From: UBA5972 sp964588725
GTDB taxonomy: Bacteria > Pseudomonadota > Alphaproteobacteria > Rhodobacterales > Rhodobacteraceae
Length of the DNA: 20,698 bases
Reading direction: 5' to 3'
Assembly: GCA_964588725.1 (NCBI GenBank)
Contig: CAZPQL010000053.1
Coordinates: 1 to 20,698, forward strand
Below, piece after piece: positions 13,947-20,698 of the stretch. Made by a program: the position numbers and the translations under genes. Below the pieces are notes generated by a model. That model worked only from the letters and a program-made list of their open reading frames with translations. It was not told where the DNA came from and did not search any database. Each line of letters starts with the position of its first letter. The first letter of the stretch is position 1.

Positions 13947-15002
13947 TCATTCGGCTTGGTGTTTCACACCGCAAACCGCGCAGGTTTCGCTTCGTGCCAG
14001 GGTCACTTTCCGGTTTTCAGAAAATAAGGCATCGAAAATCAGCATCTGCCCTTGCAATGGCTGCCCCGCCCCGCTCAGCCACTTGATCGCTTCGACAGCC
14101 ATCATGGACCCCAGAACCCCGGGAAGCGCGCCCATGACACCGGCCTCGGCGCAGCTTGGCGCCAGCCCCTCGGCCGGGATTTCAGGAAACACACAGGCGT
14201 AGCACGGCCCGCCGGTCGTTGGATGATAAAGGCTGATCTGCCCTTCCCACTGGCTGATCGCCGCTGAAACCAGAGGAACGCCCAGCGCAACGCAGGTGGC
14301 ATTAACAAGGTAGCGCGTCGCGAAGTTGTCCGATCCGTCGAGCACCAGATCGAAATCACCAATCAAATCGCTGGCTGTGTCCGCATCGAGACGGCGGTTG
14401 TAGGGCAAGATTTTGACGTTGGGATTGAGCGCCCGTAACGCGTGTTGCGCGCTGAACACCTTGGGCTTTCCGATATCTGCATCGCTGTGCAAAACCTGCC
14501 GCTGCAAGTTGGACAGGCTGACCGTGTCGTCGTCTACCACACCGATTGTGCCGACACCGGCAGCGGCCAGATACAAAAGTGCGGGCGACCCCAACCCCCC
14601 CGCGCCGACGAGCAGCACCCGCGCGTTGCGCAGTTTCATCTGACCTGGGCCACCGATTTCACGCAACACGATGTGGCGGGCGTAGCGCTCCAGTTCTTGG
14701 GGTGACATGGTATCGGGTTGCGGCGGATTTGCGGTGTCAGCGCGCCGTGCTGCGGCTTTCCTTAGTCGGTTCAGACCCAGAACGTAAAGCCCGACAATCG
14801 CGGCAATTGCCAGAACGATCACCCAGACCGCGACGGACCCGCCCGTAGCCTCGCGCAGGCCGTGTCCCTGTGGCAAGGTCAGCTGAATGGCCAGAACGGC
14901 GGCCAAAATGATCCCGATCAGCGCGATCTGCAGCGCGCGACCGTATCCAAAGACGCGCCCGCCCAAAAGCACCAGCACGATCAACCCGAACACTATGGTC
15001 AT
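13947..15002 (-). CDS. moeB: MoeB/ThiF-family adenylyltransferase with N-terminal membrane extension
   Basis: 351 residues against about 250 for E. coli MoeB. Residues 99-351 are the complete E1-like core: RYARHIVLREIGGPGQ, nucleotide-binding GAGGLGSP (about 131-138), DDDTVSLSNLQRQ, DGSDNFATRYLVN, and zinc cysteines in CYAC and CAVC. MoeB adenylates the C terminus of MoaD for sulfur transfer in molybdopterin synthesis; relatives act on ThiS-type carriers, so the partner is not certain. Residues 1-78 add hydrophobic segments (about 2-14, 24-43 and 57-77), so the enzyme is probably tethered to the inner membrane. The ATG overlaps the dut stop by one base (TAATG), supporting this start and translational coupling. 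The internal ATG at 14708 has no clear ribosome binding site. Confidence 0.88.
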   Translation of the reverse strand: MTIVFGLIVLVLLGGRVFGYGRALQIALIGIILAAVLAIQLTLPQGHGLREATGGSVAVWVIVLAIAAIVGLYVLGLNRLRKAAARRADTANPPQPDTMSPQELERYARHIVLREIGGPGQMKLRNARVLLVGAGGLGSPALLYLAAAGVGTIGVVDDDTVSLSNLQRQVLHSDADIGKPKVFSAQHALRALNPNVKILPYNRRLDADTASDLIGDFDLVLDGSDNFATRYLVNATCVALGVPLVSAAISQWEGQISLYHPTTGGPCYACVFPEIPAEGLAPSCAEAGVMGALPGVLGSMMAVEAIKWLSGAGQPLQGQMLIFDALFSENRKVTLARSETCAVCGVKHQAE

Positions 15003-15478
15003 TAGCCGACTCCGGTCGAGCCAAACCCGCCCTGCCCGCGATTGGTTGCGGTCAGTTCATCGGCAGCGTTGATCACCGCGCGGGTGACTCGTGCCAAGAC
15101 CATTTGCGCAATGCGATCGCCGTGGCAAACTGTAAAGTCCCTGTCGCCAAGATTGATCAGGATAATACCGATCTCGCCCCGATAATCGCCGTCGATGGTT
15201 CCCGGTGCGTTGGCCAAAGTGACACCGTGTTTCAGCGCCAGACCAGAGCGAGCCCGGATTTGCGCTTCGTGACCCGGAGGGATTTCCAAGTGCAGCCCCG
15301 TTGGCACCAGACACCGTGCAAACGGGGCCAGACACACGCCGGTTTCCCGCTGATCAGGCGGAAAGTTGGCGCGCAGATCAGCCCCGGCCGCACCGGCGGA
15401 TTCGTACCGGGGAAGCGCAACCGATCTGTCTGCCAATGCCGCGTAGTGCACCTTGATCGTCGGCTTCACGTCACGCAC
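15002..15478 (-). CDS. dut: deoxyuridine 5'-triphosphate nucleotidohydrolase (dUTPase)
   Basis: 158 residues, normal for a trimeric dUTPase, which hydrolyses dUTP to dUMP and pyrophosphate, keeping uracil out of DNA and supplying dUMP for dTMP synthesis. All five family motifs are visible in order: AGADLRA (1), RSGLALKHGV (2), NAPGTIDGDYRGEI with the catalytic Asp (3), GDRIAQMVL (4) and GQGGFGSTG (5). It starts with GTG at 15478, inside the 3' end of coaBC (8-base overlap), and its TAA overlaps the moeB ATG, so the three genes are read from one message. The cytosolic location and function are not in doubt. Confidence 0.97.
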   Translation of the reverse strand: MRDVKPTIKVHYAALADRSVALPRYESAGAAGADLRANFPPDQRETGVCLAPFARCLVPTGLHLEIPPGHEAQIRARSGLALKHGVTLANAPGTIDGDYRGEIGIILINLGDRDFTVCHGDRIAQMVLARVTRAVINAADELTATNRGQGGFGSTGVG

Positions 15479-16673
15479 CCCCCAGCGCGGCCGCCAGTTT
15501 TTCAGCCAACCGGCGCGCCACCTGATCCTTGGTCATGCGGGGCCACGGATCCACACCGCCCGCGGTGATCAGCGTCACGGCATTGTCCGTGCCACCCATG
15601 TTGCCGGTTTCCTCGCGCACGTCGTTGGCCACGATCCAGTCGCAGCCCTTGCGTGCCCGTTTTGCCGTGGCGTTGGCAACCACATCGTCGGTTTCCGCCG
15701 CAAAGCCGATCACAAGTTTGGGACGGTTGATTTTTGCCTGTGCGGTGGCGGCCAGAATGTCGGTATTTTCGACAAATTTCAGTTCGGGGGCCGTACCGAC
15801 TTTGGTTTTTTTGGTTTTGGATGTTGCGGGATTGGCAATTTTCCAGTCGGCCACTGCCGCCGCGAAAACAGCCGCATCCGCCGGCAGCGCATCCTTGACC
15901 GCACGGGCCATCTGATCTGCGGTATTCACGCGCACAACCTGCACCCCCGCTGGCGGCGGTGTAACCGCCGGTCCGGTGATAAACACAACGTCACCGCCCA
16001 TGGCGCTGAGCGCGCGCGCGATGGCAGCACCCTGCCGCCCCGATGAGCGATTGGCGATATAGCGCACCGGATCGATCGGCTCGTGTGTTGGGCCGGATGT
16101 GACCAGAATGCGCCGCCCCTTTAACGGCCCATTGGCCAGAACGCCTGCCACGGCTTCGGCGATTTCCTTGGGTTCCGCCATGCGGCCAAAGCCAAATTCG
16201 CCGCAGGCCATTTCGCCTTCGACGGGGCCGACACCATGCACACCGTCACTACGTAAAATTGCCAGATTGCGCCGGGTCGCCGCGTGTTCCCACATGCGTA
16301 CATTCATGGCGGGTGCAATCAGGACAGGCTTGTCGGTCGCCATCAAAACAGTCGACGCCAGATCATTGGCCAGCCCGCCCGCCATCTTGGCCATCAGATC
16401 GGCGGTGGCCGGGGCCACAACGATAATATCGGCGGCGCGCGACAATTCGATATGTCCCATTTCGGCCTCGTCGTTGAGGTCGAACAAATCGCTGAAAACT
16501 TTGCTGTTGGCCAGCGCACCGACCGATAGCGGCGTTACAAACTGTGCGGCGGCGGCGGTCAGAACCGGCGTCACATCCGCACCCTGCGCGCGCAACAGCC
16601 GGATCAACTGCAGGCTTTTGAATGCAGCGATTCCGCCCCCAATGATCAGCAATATATGTTTGCCCGACAGCAT
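15471..16673 (-). CDS. coaBC: bifunctional phosphopantothenoylcysteine decarboxylase / phosphopantothenate--cysteine ligase
   Basis: 400 residues, full length for CoaBC (Dfp), which catalyses two successive steps of coenzyme A synthesis in the cytosol. The N-terminal CoaC flavoprotein domain (about 1-180) has GGGIAAFK, the catalytic His in GHIELSRAAD, PAMNVRMW and the substrate-flap Cys in GEMACGEFGFGRM. The C-terminal CoaB domain (about 185-400) has VTSGPTHEPIDPVRYIANRSSGRQG, a Lys-rich loop (KTKKTK), VIGFAAET and DWIVANDV. The ATG at 16673 has AAAGG eight bases upstream and heads the coaBC-dut-moeB unit. The 3' end overlaps dut by 8 bases. A promoter is expected in the AT-rich 84 bases upstream. 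Confidence 0.97.
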   Translation of the reverse strand: MLSGKHILLIIGGGIAAFKSLQLIRLLRAQGADVTPVLTAAAAQFVTPLSVGALANSKVFSDLFDLNDEAEMGHIELSRAADIIVVAPATADLMAKMAGGLANDLASTVLMATDKPVLIAPAMNVRMWEHAATRRNLAILRSDGVHGVGPVEGEMACGEFGFGRMAEPKEIAEAVAGVLANGPLKGRRILVTSGPTHEPIDPVRYIANRSSGRQGAAIARALSAMGGDVVFITGPAVTPPPAGVQVVRVNTADQMARAVKDALPADAAVFAAAVADWKIANPATSKTKKTKVGTAPELKFVENTDILAATAQAKINRPKLVIGFAAETDDVVANATAKRARKGCDWIVANDVREETGNMGGTDNAVTLITAGGVDPWPRMTKDQVARRLAEKLAAALGGA

Positions 16674-16742
16674 AGGTGTGCCTTTATGCGATGGATAAAT
16701 ATCCGAATCTAAACGTTTTTACGCCTGCTTTGCATTGTTTTC

Positions 16743-16759
16743 AAGCGGTCACACCGCTT
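16743..16759 (-). terminator. strong hairpin at the end of the chaN-like gene
   Basis: AAGCGGT and ACCGCTT form a perfect 7-base stem with a 3-base loop (CAC); the chaN-like stop codon (16758-16760) lies on the stem. On the minus strand the hairpin is followed by GAAAACAATG rather than a T tract, so intrinsic termination is uncertain. It could protect the message end or partly insulate coaBC. Confidence 0.4.
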
Positions 16760-17561
16760 ACTTGAACGCCGCACAGGGGTCTTCGCGCGGCGTAGGCGCC
16801 GTTACCAGAAAATAGTCAAACGGCGTGTCCACGACTTTGTCGTAGCTTTCCAGTTGTGCCAGGGCCGTGATGCGCAATCCGGACCTTGCCACATTCAAAG
16901 CTGCGGGCACACCCCAGTCACGCCGCGTATGGCCGTTGCCCGTGATCAAAACAACGGGTCCACCGTGTTCGTCCAGCGCTTTTAGGACTGCGCGTGCCAG
17001 ATTGGCGTCGCGCAACCGCTGCGCCTGAACCATCCCGGCAAGCAGGTTTTCCGGTAGTGCGTTGCAGTGGGCCTCGCGCTGGTTGTTTTCCCGCAGGGCC
17101 TGTTCGTCGTCGTTCAGCGCCGCGATCAATCCAAATTCACCGGCCGCGTCGCCGAATACGCCCGCTGCGCCCTCGGTCACAGCGCGGCGCACCAGACCCC
17201 GTTCCAGCCCTCCACCGTAAATTGGTGCGGGCGAGGCGGCAATAATCTGATAGTATTGATCAAAATCGCCCCACCCTTTGACATTCCACGAGATATCGTC
17301 TGCCAGAGCGTTGTCGTCGTTGCGGTTGTGGATGCCGATTTTGGCGGCCTGCATCGCGGTCAGCATTTCAAACACTACGGCGGTTGGCGCGATGGCCCGC
17401 ACGGCATCGGCCTGATTTGCGTGGTGGACGGGGTTGTCGTGTACCTCACCCAGAATAACGACGTCAGCTTCGGGCAAGTTGCGCAGAAAAGCCGTGTCAA
17501 TTTCACCGGCGTGCGTCGACACGCCCGCGAACATCATTGCGAAAACAAAAAATCTAAACAT
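16758..17561 (-). CDS. ChaN-like exported protein (Cofac_haem_bdg / TIKI-like family)
   Basis: 267 residues from the ATG at 17561. The N terminus MFRFFVFAMMFAGVSTHAGE is a signal peptide (cleavage near THA-GE); unlike Campylobacter ChaN there is no lipobox. The mature part shows the family core: VVILGEVHDNPVHHANQADAV (Glu-Val-His motif), TAVVFEML, SWNVKGWGDFDQYYQII and, near the end, VVLITGNGHTRRDWGVP. ChaN of Campylobacter binds haem and is linked to iron uptake, while related EreA/TIKI-like proteins are hydrolases, so the biochemical role is open. The longer open frame up to 17645 adds a basic stretch before the signal peptide and is rejected. It is divergent from cobU. Confidence 0.82.
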   Translation of the reverse strand: MFRFFVFAMMFAGVSTHAGEIDTAFLRNLPEADVVILGEVHDNPVHHANQADAVRAIAPTAVVFEMLTAMQAAKIGIHNRNDDNALADDISWNVKGWGDFDQYYQIIAASPAPIYGGGLERGLVRRAVTEGAAGVFGDAAGEFGLIAALNDDEQALRENNQREAHCNALPENLLAGMVQAQRLRDANLARAVLKALDEHGGPVVLITGNGHTRRDWGVPAALNVARSGLRITALAQLESYDKVVDTPFDYFLVTAPTPREDPCAAFK

Positions 17562-17676
17562 ACGCGTGCATAAACCAAATCCCGTGCGCCGTAAGAAAAT
17601 GTTGCGTGATCGCGGCTTTTTCTTTGGTGAGCGCCCTGTTATCACTGCGCGCGTTCACTTGCGAAACCGTGGTCAA

Positions 17677-18216
17677 ATGTCTGAATTTCCCAAACTGCCC
17701 CTTGTGCTTGGCGGTACATCTTCGGGCAAATCTGCCTTTGCCGAAACTCTTGCCGTGGACTCGGGTCTGCCAAAAACCTATCTGGCGACGGCAATCGCCG
17801 AGGGCGCCGAGATGCAGGCCAAAATCGCCCGCCATAAGGCGCGCCGCGACGCTGGCTGGCGCACCGTCGAGGCACAGCTTGATCTGTGTAAGCCGCTGCA
17901 AAATGCTGTGCGCGGGCAGGTTATTCTGCTGGATTGCGTTAGCGTATGGCTGGCCAATCAGATGGCTCGGACGCCAACAATCGCCGGAGCGACCGACAAT
18001 CTGTGCACAGAACTGTCGCGTTGTGAGGCGCGGGTTATCGTCGTGTCCAACGATGTATCAGGCTCGCTCGTCCCGACCAACGAAATTGCGCGCGATTTTC
18101 AACGGGCGCTGGGTGAACTCAATCAAAGGTTGGCAATTCAATGCGATGTGGTTGTCAGCATTACCGCTGGTCTGCCCATGGTGCTGAAGGGCCAGCTGCC
18201 GGACTATGCACCGTGA
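17677..18216 (+). CDS. cobU: adenosylcobinamide kinase / adenosylcobinamide-phosphate guanylyltransferase
   Basis: 179 residues, the size of Salmonella CobU (about 180); called CobP in aerobic alphaproteobacteria. It phosphorylates adenosylcobinamide and transfers GMP to give AdoCbi-GDP in the late, nucleotide-loop part of B12 synthesis. The P-loop is GGTSSGKS (12-19). The conserved His-bearing block is ARHKARRDAGWRTVE, and the C-terminal half has VVSNDVSGSLVPTNEIARDFQRALGELNQRLA. The ATG at 17677 was chosen because the family starts just before the P-loop; the frame is open further upstream without similarity and over the chaN-like gene. The ribosome binding site is weak. The next gene overlaps it by 4 bases. 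I saw no cobalamin riboswitch in the 115-base divergent space. Confidence 0.93.
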   Translation: MSEFPKLPLVLGGTSSGKSAFAETLAVDSGLPKTYLATAIAEGAEMQAKIARHKARRDAGWRTVEAQLDLCKPLQNAVRGQVILLDCVSVWLANQMARTPTIAGATDNLCTELSRCEARVIVVSNDVSGSLVPTNEIARDFQRALGELNQRLAIQCDVVVSITAGLPMVLKGQLPDYAP

Positions 18217-18788
18217 CGTGCTGGTGGTGGGTGCGCCACGGCCCGACGCACGCCAAGGCCTTTGTCGGTCACAGCGATGTGGCGGCTGATCTGTCTGATG
18301 CGGCTTTGCTGGACCGCATTGACGCGTTCTTGCCACGGGACGCACTTGTGGTTTCTTCGGACCTGACCCGCGCCCACGCTACGGCGGATGCCATCGGTGG
18401 TAGCCGCAAGCGCCTGTCCGCTGTACCCGCGCTGCGTGAAACAAATTTCGGCGCGTGGGAGATGCAAACGTTCGCGGACGTTGGCCGAACCCATCCCGAT
18501 CTGTCGCGGCAGTATTTTGAAACGCCGGGCGACGTAAAAGCCCCCGATGGCGAAAGCTGGAATGATGTGGCCGCGCGTGTCGGCGCTTTTGTTGACGACC
18601 TGAACGATACCAGGCCACTGAACGTCGTCGCAGTGGCCCACTTTGGCGTGATCTTGTCGCAGGTTCAAAGGGCGGCGGGAATGACGCCGCGCGCGGCGCT
18701 GGCGTTCAATATCGACAATTTGTCGATCACCCGGCTGGATTTCAATGCGCCCGACTGGTCTGTCAGGTTTGTCAATCACACTATGTGA
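18213..18788 (+). CDS. histidine phosphatase (CobC-like / phosphoglycerate mutase superfamily)
   Basis: 191 residues starting at GTG 18213, which overlaps the cobU stop (GTGA, 4 bases), a sign of translational coupling. The superfamily catalytic motif RHG sits at once at the N terminus (WWWVRHGPTHAKAFVGHSDV); the second Arg is in SSDLTRAHATADAI, the Glu in RETNFGAWE, and the second catalytic His in VVAVAHFGVILSQV. The layout and size match alpha-ribazole-5'-phosphate phosphatase (CobC), which supplies the lower ligand nucleoside for B12. The coupling to cobU makes that role likely, but the sequence alone cannot exclude another phosphatase substrate. An upstream ATG at 18141 would create a longer overlap with cobU and is disfavoured. 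Confidence 0.85.
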   Translation: MTCWWWVRHGPTHAKAFVGHSDVAADLSDAALLDRIDAFLPRDALVVSSDLTRAHATADAIGGSRKRLSAVPALRETNFGAWEMQTFADVGRTHPDLSRQYFETPGDVKAPDGESWNDVAARVGAFVDDLNDTRPLNVVAVAHFGVILSQVQRAAGMTPRAALAFNIDNLSITRLDFNAPDWSVRFVNHTM

Positions 18789-18846
18789 TGTCCTGCCCCA
18801 CGCAATTTGATTGGTGGCTGCACGTCAAACGCTGTATTCAAGCATT

Positions 18847-19719
18847 ATGACGTATGAACTGGCCATCGGTGATCGCACCTATTCCAGCTGGTCGCTGCGC
18901 GGCTGGTTGCTGTTGGAAAAATTTAACCTGCCGTTCAGGGAACGCCGCGCGCGTCTGTACCTGCCGGAATTTGACGCCCTATTGGCCGAATTCGCACCGG
19001 CGACTTTGGTGCCCGCCATGCGCTTACCGTCGGGGTTTGTAGTTTCCGATACCCTAGCCATTGCCGAGACGTTGAACGAACGCCATCCCGAGGCGCAGAT
19101 GTGGCCCGGGGACGCCGATCATCGGGCGTTTGCGCGGTCCATTGTCGCCGAAATGCACGCGGGATTTAGCGCGGTACGCGCCGAATGTCCGATGAACCTG
19201 CGCTGTGCTTACACCGGGTTTGAACCCGGCGATGCTGTGCTGAAAGATTTGAAACGCGCCGCGCTATTGTGGGAGACCGCCATTGATCGCGCAAACGCCA
19301 GGGGACCGTGGCTTTTTGGGACTTACAGCATTGCCGACGCTTTTTTCGCGCCCTTTGCTGCGCGGATCGCCAGCTACGATCTGCCCGTGACCGGGCGCGC
19401 GCGGGCCTATGTCGACAGCCACCTTGCGGATCCGGCGTTCCGCCGCTGGCGCGCCATGGGGCTGGCGCAGAATTACCGGCAAAAAGTTTACGATATCGAC
19501 CTGCCCGAAACGAAATGGCGCGGTCCCCCGCCAATCGGGGCCACGTCGACCCACCGGACAGATGCCGAAAACGGGACCTGCCCTTATTCGGGCGATCCGG
19601 CCAGCTATTATCTGGATATCGACGGGCGGATTTTTGGTTTTTGCAATCCGTTTTGCCGCGACAAAACCCTGCACGACCCCGCTGCCTGGCCCGCCTTCAT
19701 GAATCTTTACAAAAAATAA
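18847..19719 (+). CDS. glutathione S-transferase-family protein with C-terminal Cys-rich tail
   Basis: 290 residues from the ATG at 18847. Residues 1-80 are a thioredoxin-like GST N domain (YELAIGDRTYSSWSLRGWLLLEKF, then VPAMRLPSGFVVSDTLAIAETLNERHP, with the glutathione-binding SDTLAI). Residues 90-215 are the helical GST C domain (GPWLFGTYSIADAFFAPFAARI). The catalytic site is of the Ser type (YSSWSLR), without Cys. Beyond residue 235 is an extra module: GTCPYSGDP, DGRIFGFCNPFCRDKTLHDP and WPAFMNL. These three Cys with FGFCNPFC resemble a small YHS/TRASH-like metal-binding tail. The substrate is unknown. The start lacks a strong ribosome binding site; 12 more codons to a GTG at 18811 are possible but unlikely. 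It stands between cobC-like and comM with its own short gaps. Confidence 0.85.
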   Translation: MTYELAIGDRTYSSWSLRGWLLLEKFNLPFRERRARLYLPEFDALLAEFAPATLVPAMRLPSGFVVSDTLAIAETLNERHPEAQMWPGDADHRAFARSIVAEMHAGFSAVRAECPMNLRCAYTGFEPGDAVLKDLKRAALLWETAIDRANARGPWLFGTYSIADAFFAPFAARIASYDLPVTGRARAYVDSHLADPAFRRWRAMGLAQNYRQKVYDIDLPETKWRGPPPIGATSTHRTDAENGTCPYSGDPASYYLDIDGRIFGFCNPFCRDKTLHDPAAWPAFMNLYKK

Positions 19720-19730
19720 ACACCTCTGGC

Positions 19731-19755
19731 TTAACACTTTTCGAAAGTTGGTTAA
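19731..19755. promoter_or_regulatory. bulged dyad between the GST gene and comM
   Basis: Outer arms TTAAC and GTTAA flank an inner stem ACTTT-TCG-AAAGT with a two-base bulge, all within the 64 bases between genes. It could be a leader hairpin or operator for comM, or a weak end signal for the GST gene (no T tract follows). Confidence 0.25.
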
Positions 19756-19783
19756 CGCTTTGGTTCAATTTTGGGGGCGGCGC

Positions 19784-20698
19784 ATGGTCTCGCGCACCTA
19801 TACTGTGGCCTTTCAGGGAATCGAGGCCCGGCTGGTCGAAGTGCAATGCGCGGTGGTTCCCGGGTTGCCCGGGTTTTCCATTGTCGGCCTGCCCGATAAA
19901 GCCGTATCCGAAGCCCGCGAACGGGTACGCGCCGCGTTTAGCGCGCTGTCGCTGGCACTGCCCGCGCGTCGGATCACTATCAATCTGTCACCTGCGGACC
20001 TGCCCAAAGAAGGGTCGCATTTCGATCTGCCCATTGCTCTGGCGCTTTTGGCGGCGCTCGATATTCTGCCGGGCGATACGGTACAGGAACTGGTGTCATT
20101 GGGCGAGCTGTCTTTGGACGGCAAGCTTATTTCGGTCATTGGAGCGCTGCCCGCGGCTGTGGCTGCAGGGGCGGCCGGGCGGCGTCTGGTCTGTCCGCAT
20201 TCGTGCGGTGCTGAGGCCGCGTGGGTGCGGGCCGTCGACGTGACAGCACCGCGTAACTTACTGGAATGTATCAATCATTTCAGTGGCAAAAATGTTCTGT
20301 TGCCTGCGCAGCCGGGTGAAGCCCGGCACGATCCTGACGGTCCCGATTTGGGTGACGTCAAAGGGCAGGAACGGGCCAAACGGGCGCTCGAAATTGCGGC
20401 GGCGGGGCGCCACCACATGTTGATGGTGGGCCCGCCGGGTTCAGGCAAGTCAATGATGGCGGCGCGCATGTCCGGAATTTTACCACCGCTGGAGGCGACG
20501 GAGGCGCTTGAAACTTCGATGATCCATTCGTTGGCCGGTTTGCTCGAAGGGGGCGGAATCTCGCGAAACCGGCCGTTTCGCACCCCGCACCACACGTCCT
20601 CTATGGCGGCGATCGTTGGCGGCGGGCGCGGTGCCAAGCCGGGTGAAATATCGCTCGCGCATCACGGGGTGCTGTTTTTGGACGAATTTCCGGAATTT
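19784..20698 (+). CDS. comM: YifB/ComM family Mg-chelatase-like AAA+ ATPase, 3' end cut by window
   Basis: First 305 residues of a protein usually about 500 long. The N-terminal Lon-protease-like domain (about 1-165) begins with the typical SRTYTVAFQGIEARLVEVQ and VPGLPGFSIVGLPDKAVSEARERVRAA; INLSPADLPKEGSHFDLPIALALLA follows. The AAA+ core then starts with DVKGQERAKRALEIAAAGRHH, Walker A GPPGSGKS (216-223) and Walker B VLFLDE (296-301); the arginine finger and C-terminal helicase-associated part lie outside the window. In naturally transformable bacteria ComM is a hexameric helicase promoting branch migration of incoming DNA; the gene is also widespread in bacteria not known to be competent. 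The ATG has GGGGGCGG just upstream. Confidence 0.95.
   Translation, partial: MVSRTYTVAFQGIEARLVEVQCAVVPGLPGFSIVGLPDKAVSEARERVRAAFSALSLALPARRITINLSPADLPKEGSHFDLPIALALLAALDILPGDTVQELVSLGELSLDGKLISVIGALPAAVAAGAAGRRLVCPHSCGAEAAWVRAVDVTAPRNLLECINHFSGKNVLLPAQPGEARHDPDGPDLGDVKGQERAKRALEIAAAGRHHMLMVGPPGSGKSMMAARMSGILPPLEATEALETSMIHSLAGLLEGGGISRNRPFRTPHHTSSMAAIVGGGRGAKPGEISLAHHGVLFLDEFPEF

Noticed and set aside
17562..17676. Cobalamin riboswitch upstream of cobU
   Set aside because: No B12-box-like sequence was seen, and 115 bases must also serve the divergent chaN-like gene.
19731..19755. CtrA-type box upstream of comM because of two TTAA elements
   Set aside because: The TTAA elements are 17 bases apart, whereas a CtrA site needs TTAA-N7-TTAA.
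1..20698. CRISPR array, tRNA, rRNA, insertion sequence or defence system
   Set aside because: On reading I saw no regularly spaced repeats, no transposase, no tRNA-like cloverleaf ends and no nuclease or defence-type genes; nearly all the sequence is accounted for by recognisable genes.

Overview
The window looks like a chromosomal segment of an alphaproteobacterium, most likely Rhodobacterales (roseobacter-like). This rests on gene content and order rather than on a marker gene: a coaBC-dut-moeB string with overlapping ends, a secreted SH3 protein divergent from a glyoxylate-reductase-like dehydrogenase, cobU followed by a histidine phosphatase, a GST with a C-terminal Cys cluster, and comM. 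I saw no rRNA, tRNA, CRISPR array, insertion sequence or phage gene. Both ends cut a gene (phnX on the left, comM on the right).

Region 1 (1-2990) is a 2-aminoethylphosphonate (AEP) degradation locus: phnW (AEP:pyruvate transaminase) and phnX (phosphonoacetaldehyde hydrolase) on the minus strand, with a divergent LysR-type regulator. Together the two enzymes turn AEP into alanine, acetaldehyde and phosphate. Region 2 (3009-5933) is a two-gene minus-strand unit: a large covalent-FAD dehydrogenase of the dimethylglycine/sarcosine type with a folate-binding GcvT domain, abutting a small SnoaL/NTF2-like protein.

Region 3 (6122-12358) is rich in exported proteins: an unrecognised exported protein, a cytosolic M3 peptidyl-dipeptidase (dcp-like), a short-passenger autotransporter, a secreted DNRLRE-like beta-sandwich protein and a secreted double SH3 protein. 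The intergenic spaces here carry several perfect or near-perfect dyads.

Region 4 (12477-20698) is mostly housekeeping: a 2-hydroxyacid dehydrogenase, a DUF1761 membrane protein, moeB with an N-terminal membrane extension, dut, coaBC, a ChaN-like exported protein, cobU with a CobC-like phosphatase, a GST fused to a small Cys-rich tail, and comM.

I found no clear undescribed multi-gene system. The most interesting points are protein-level: a 2-hydroxyacid dehydrogenase with Gly at the usual catalytic Glu position, a phosphonatase with altered HAD motifs, membrane-anchored MoeB, the GST-Cys-cluster fusion, the flavoenzyme/SnoaL pair beside the phosphonate locus, and the small autotransporter with a clustered operator-like repeat upstream.
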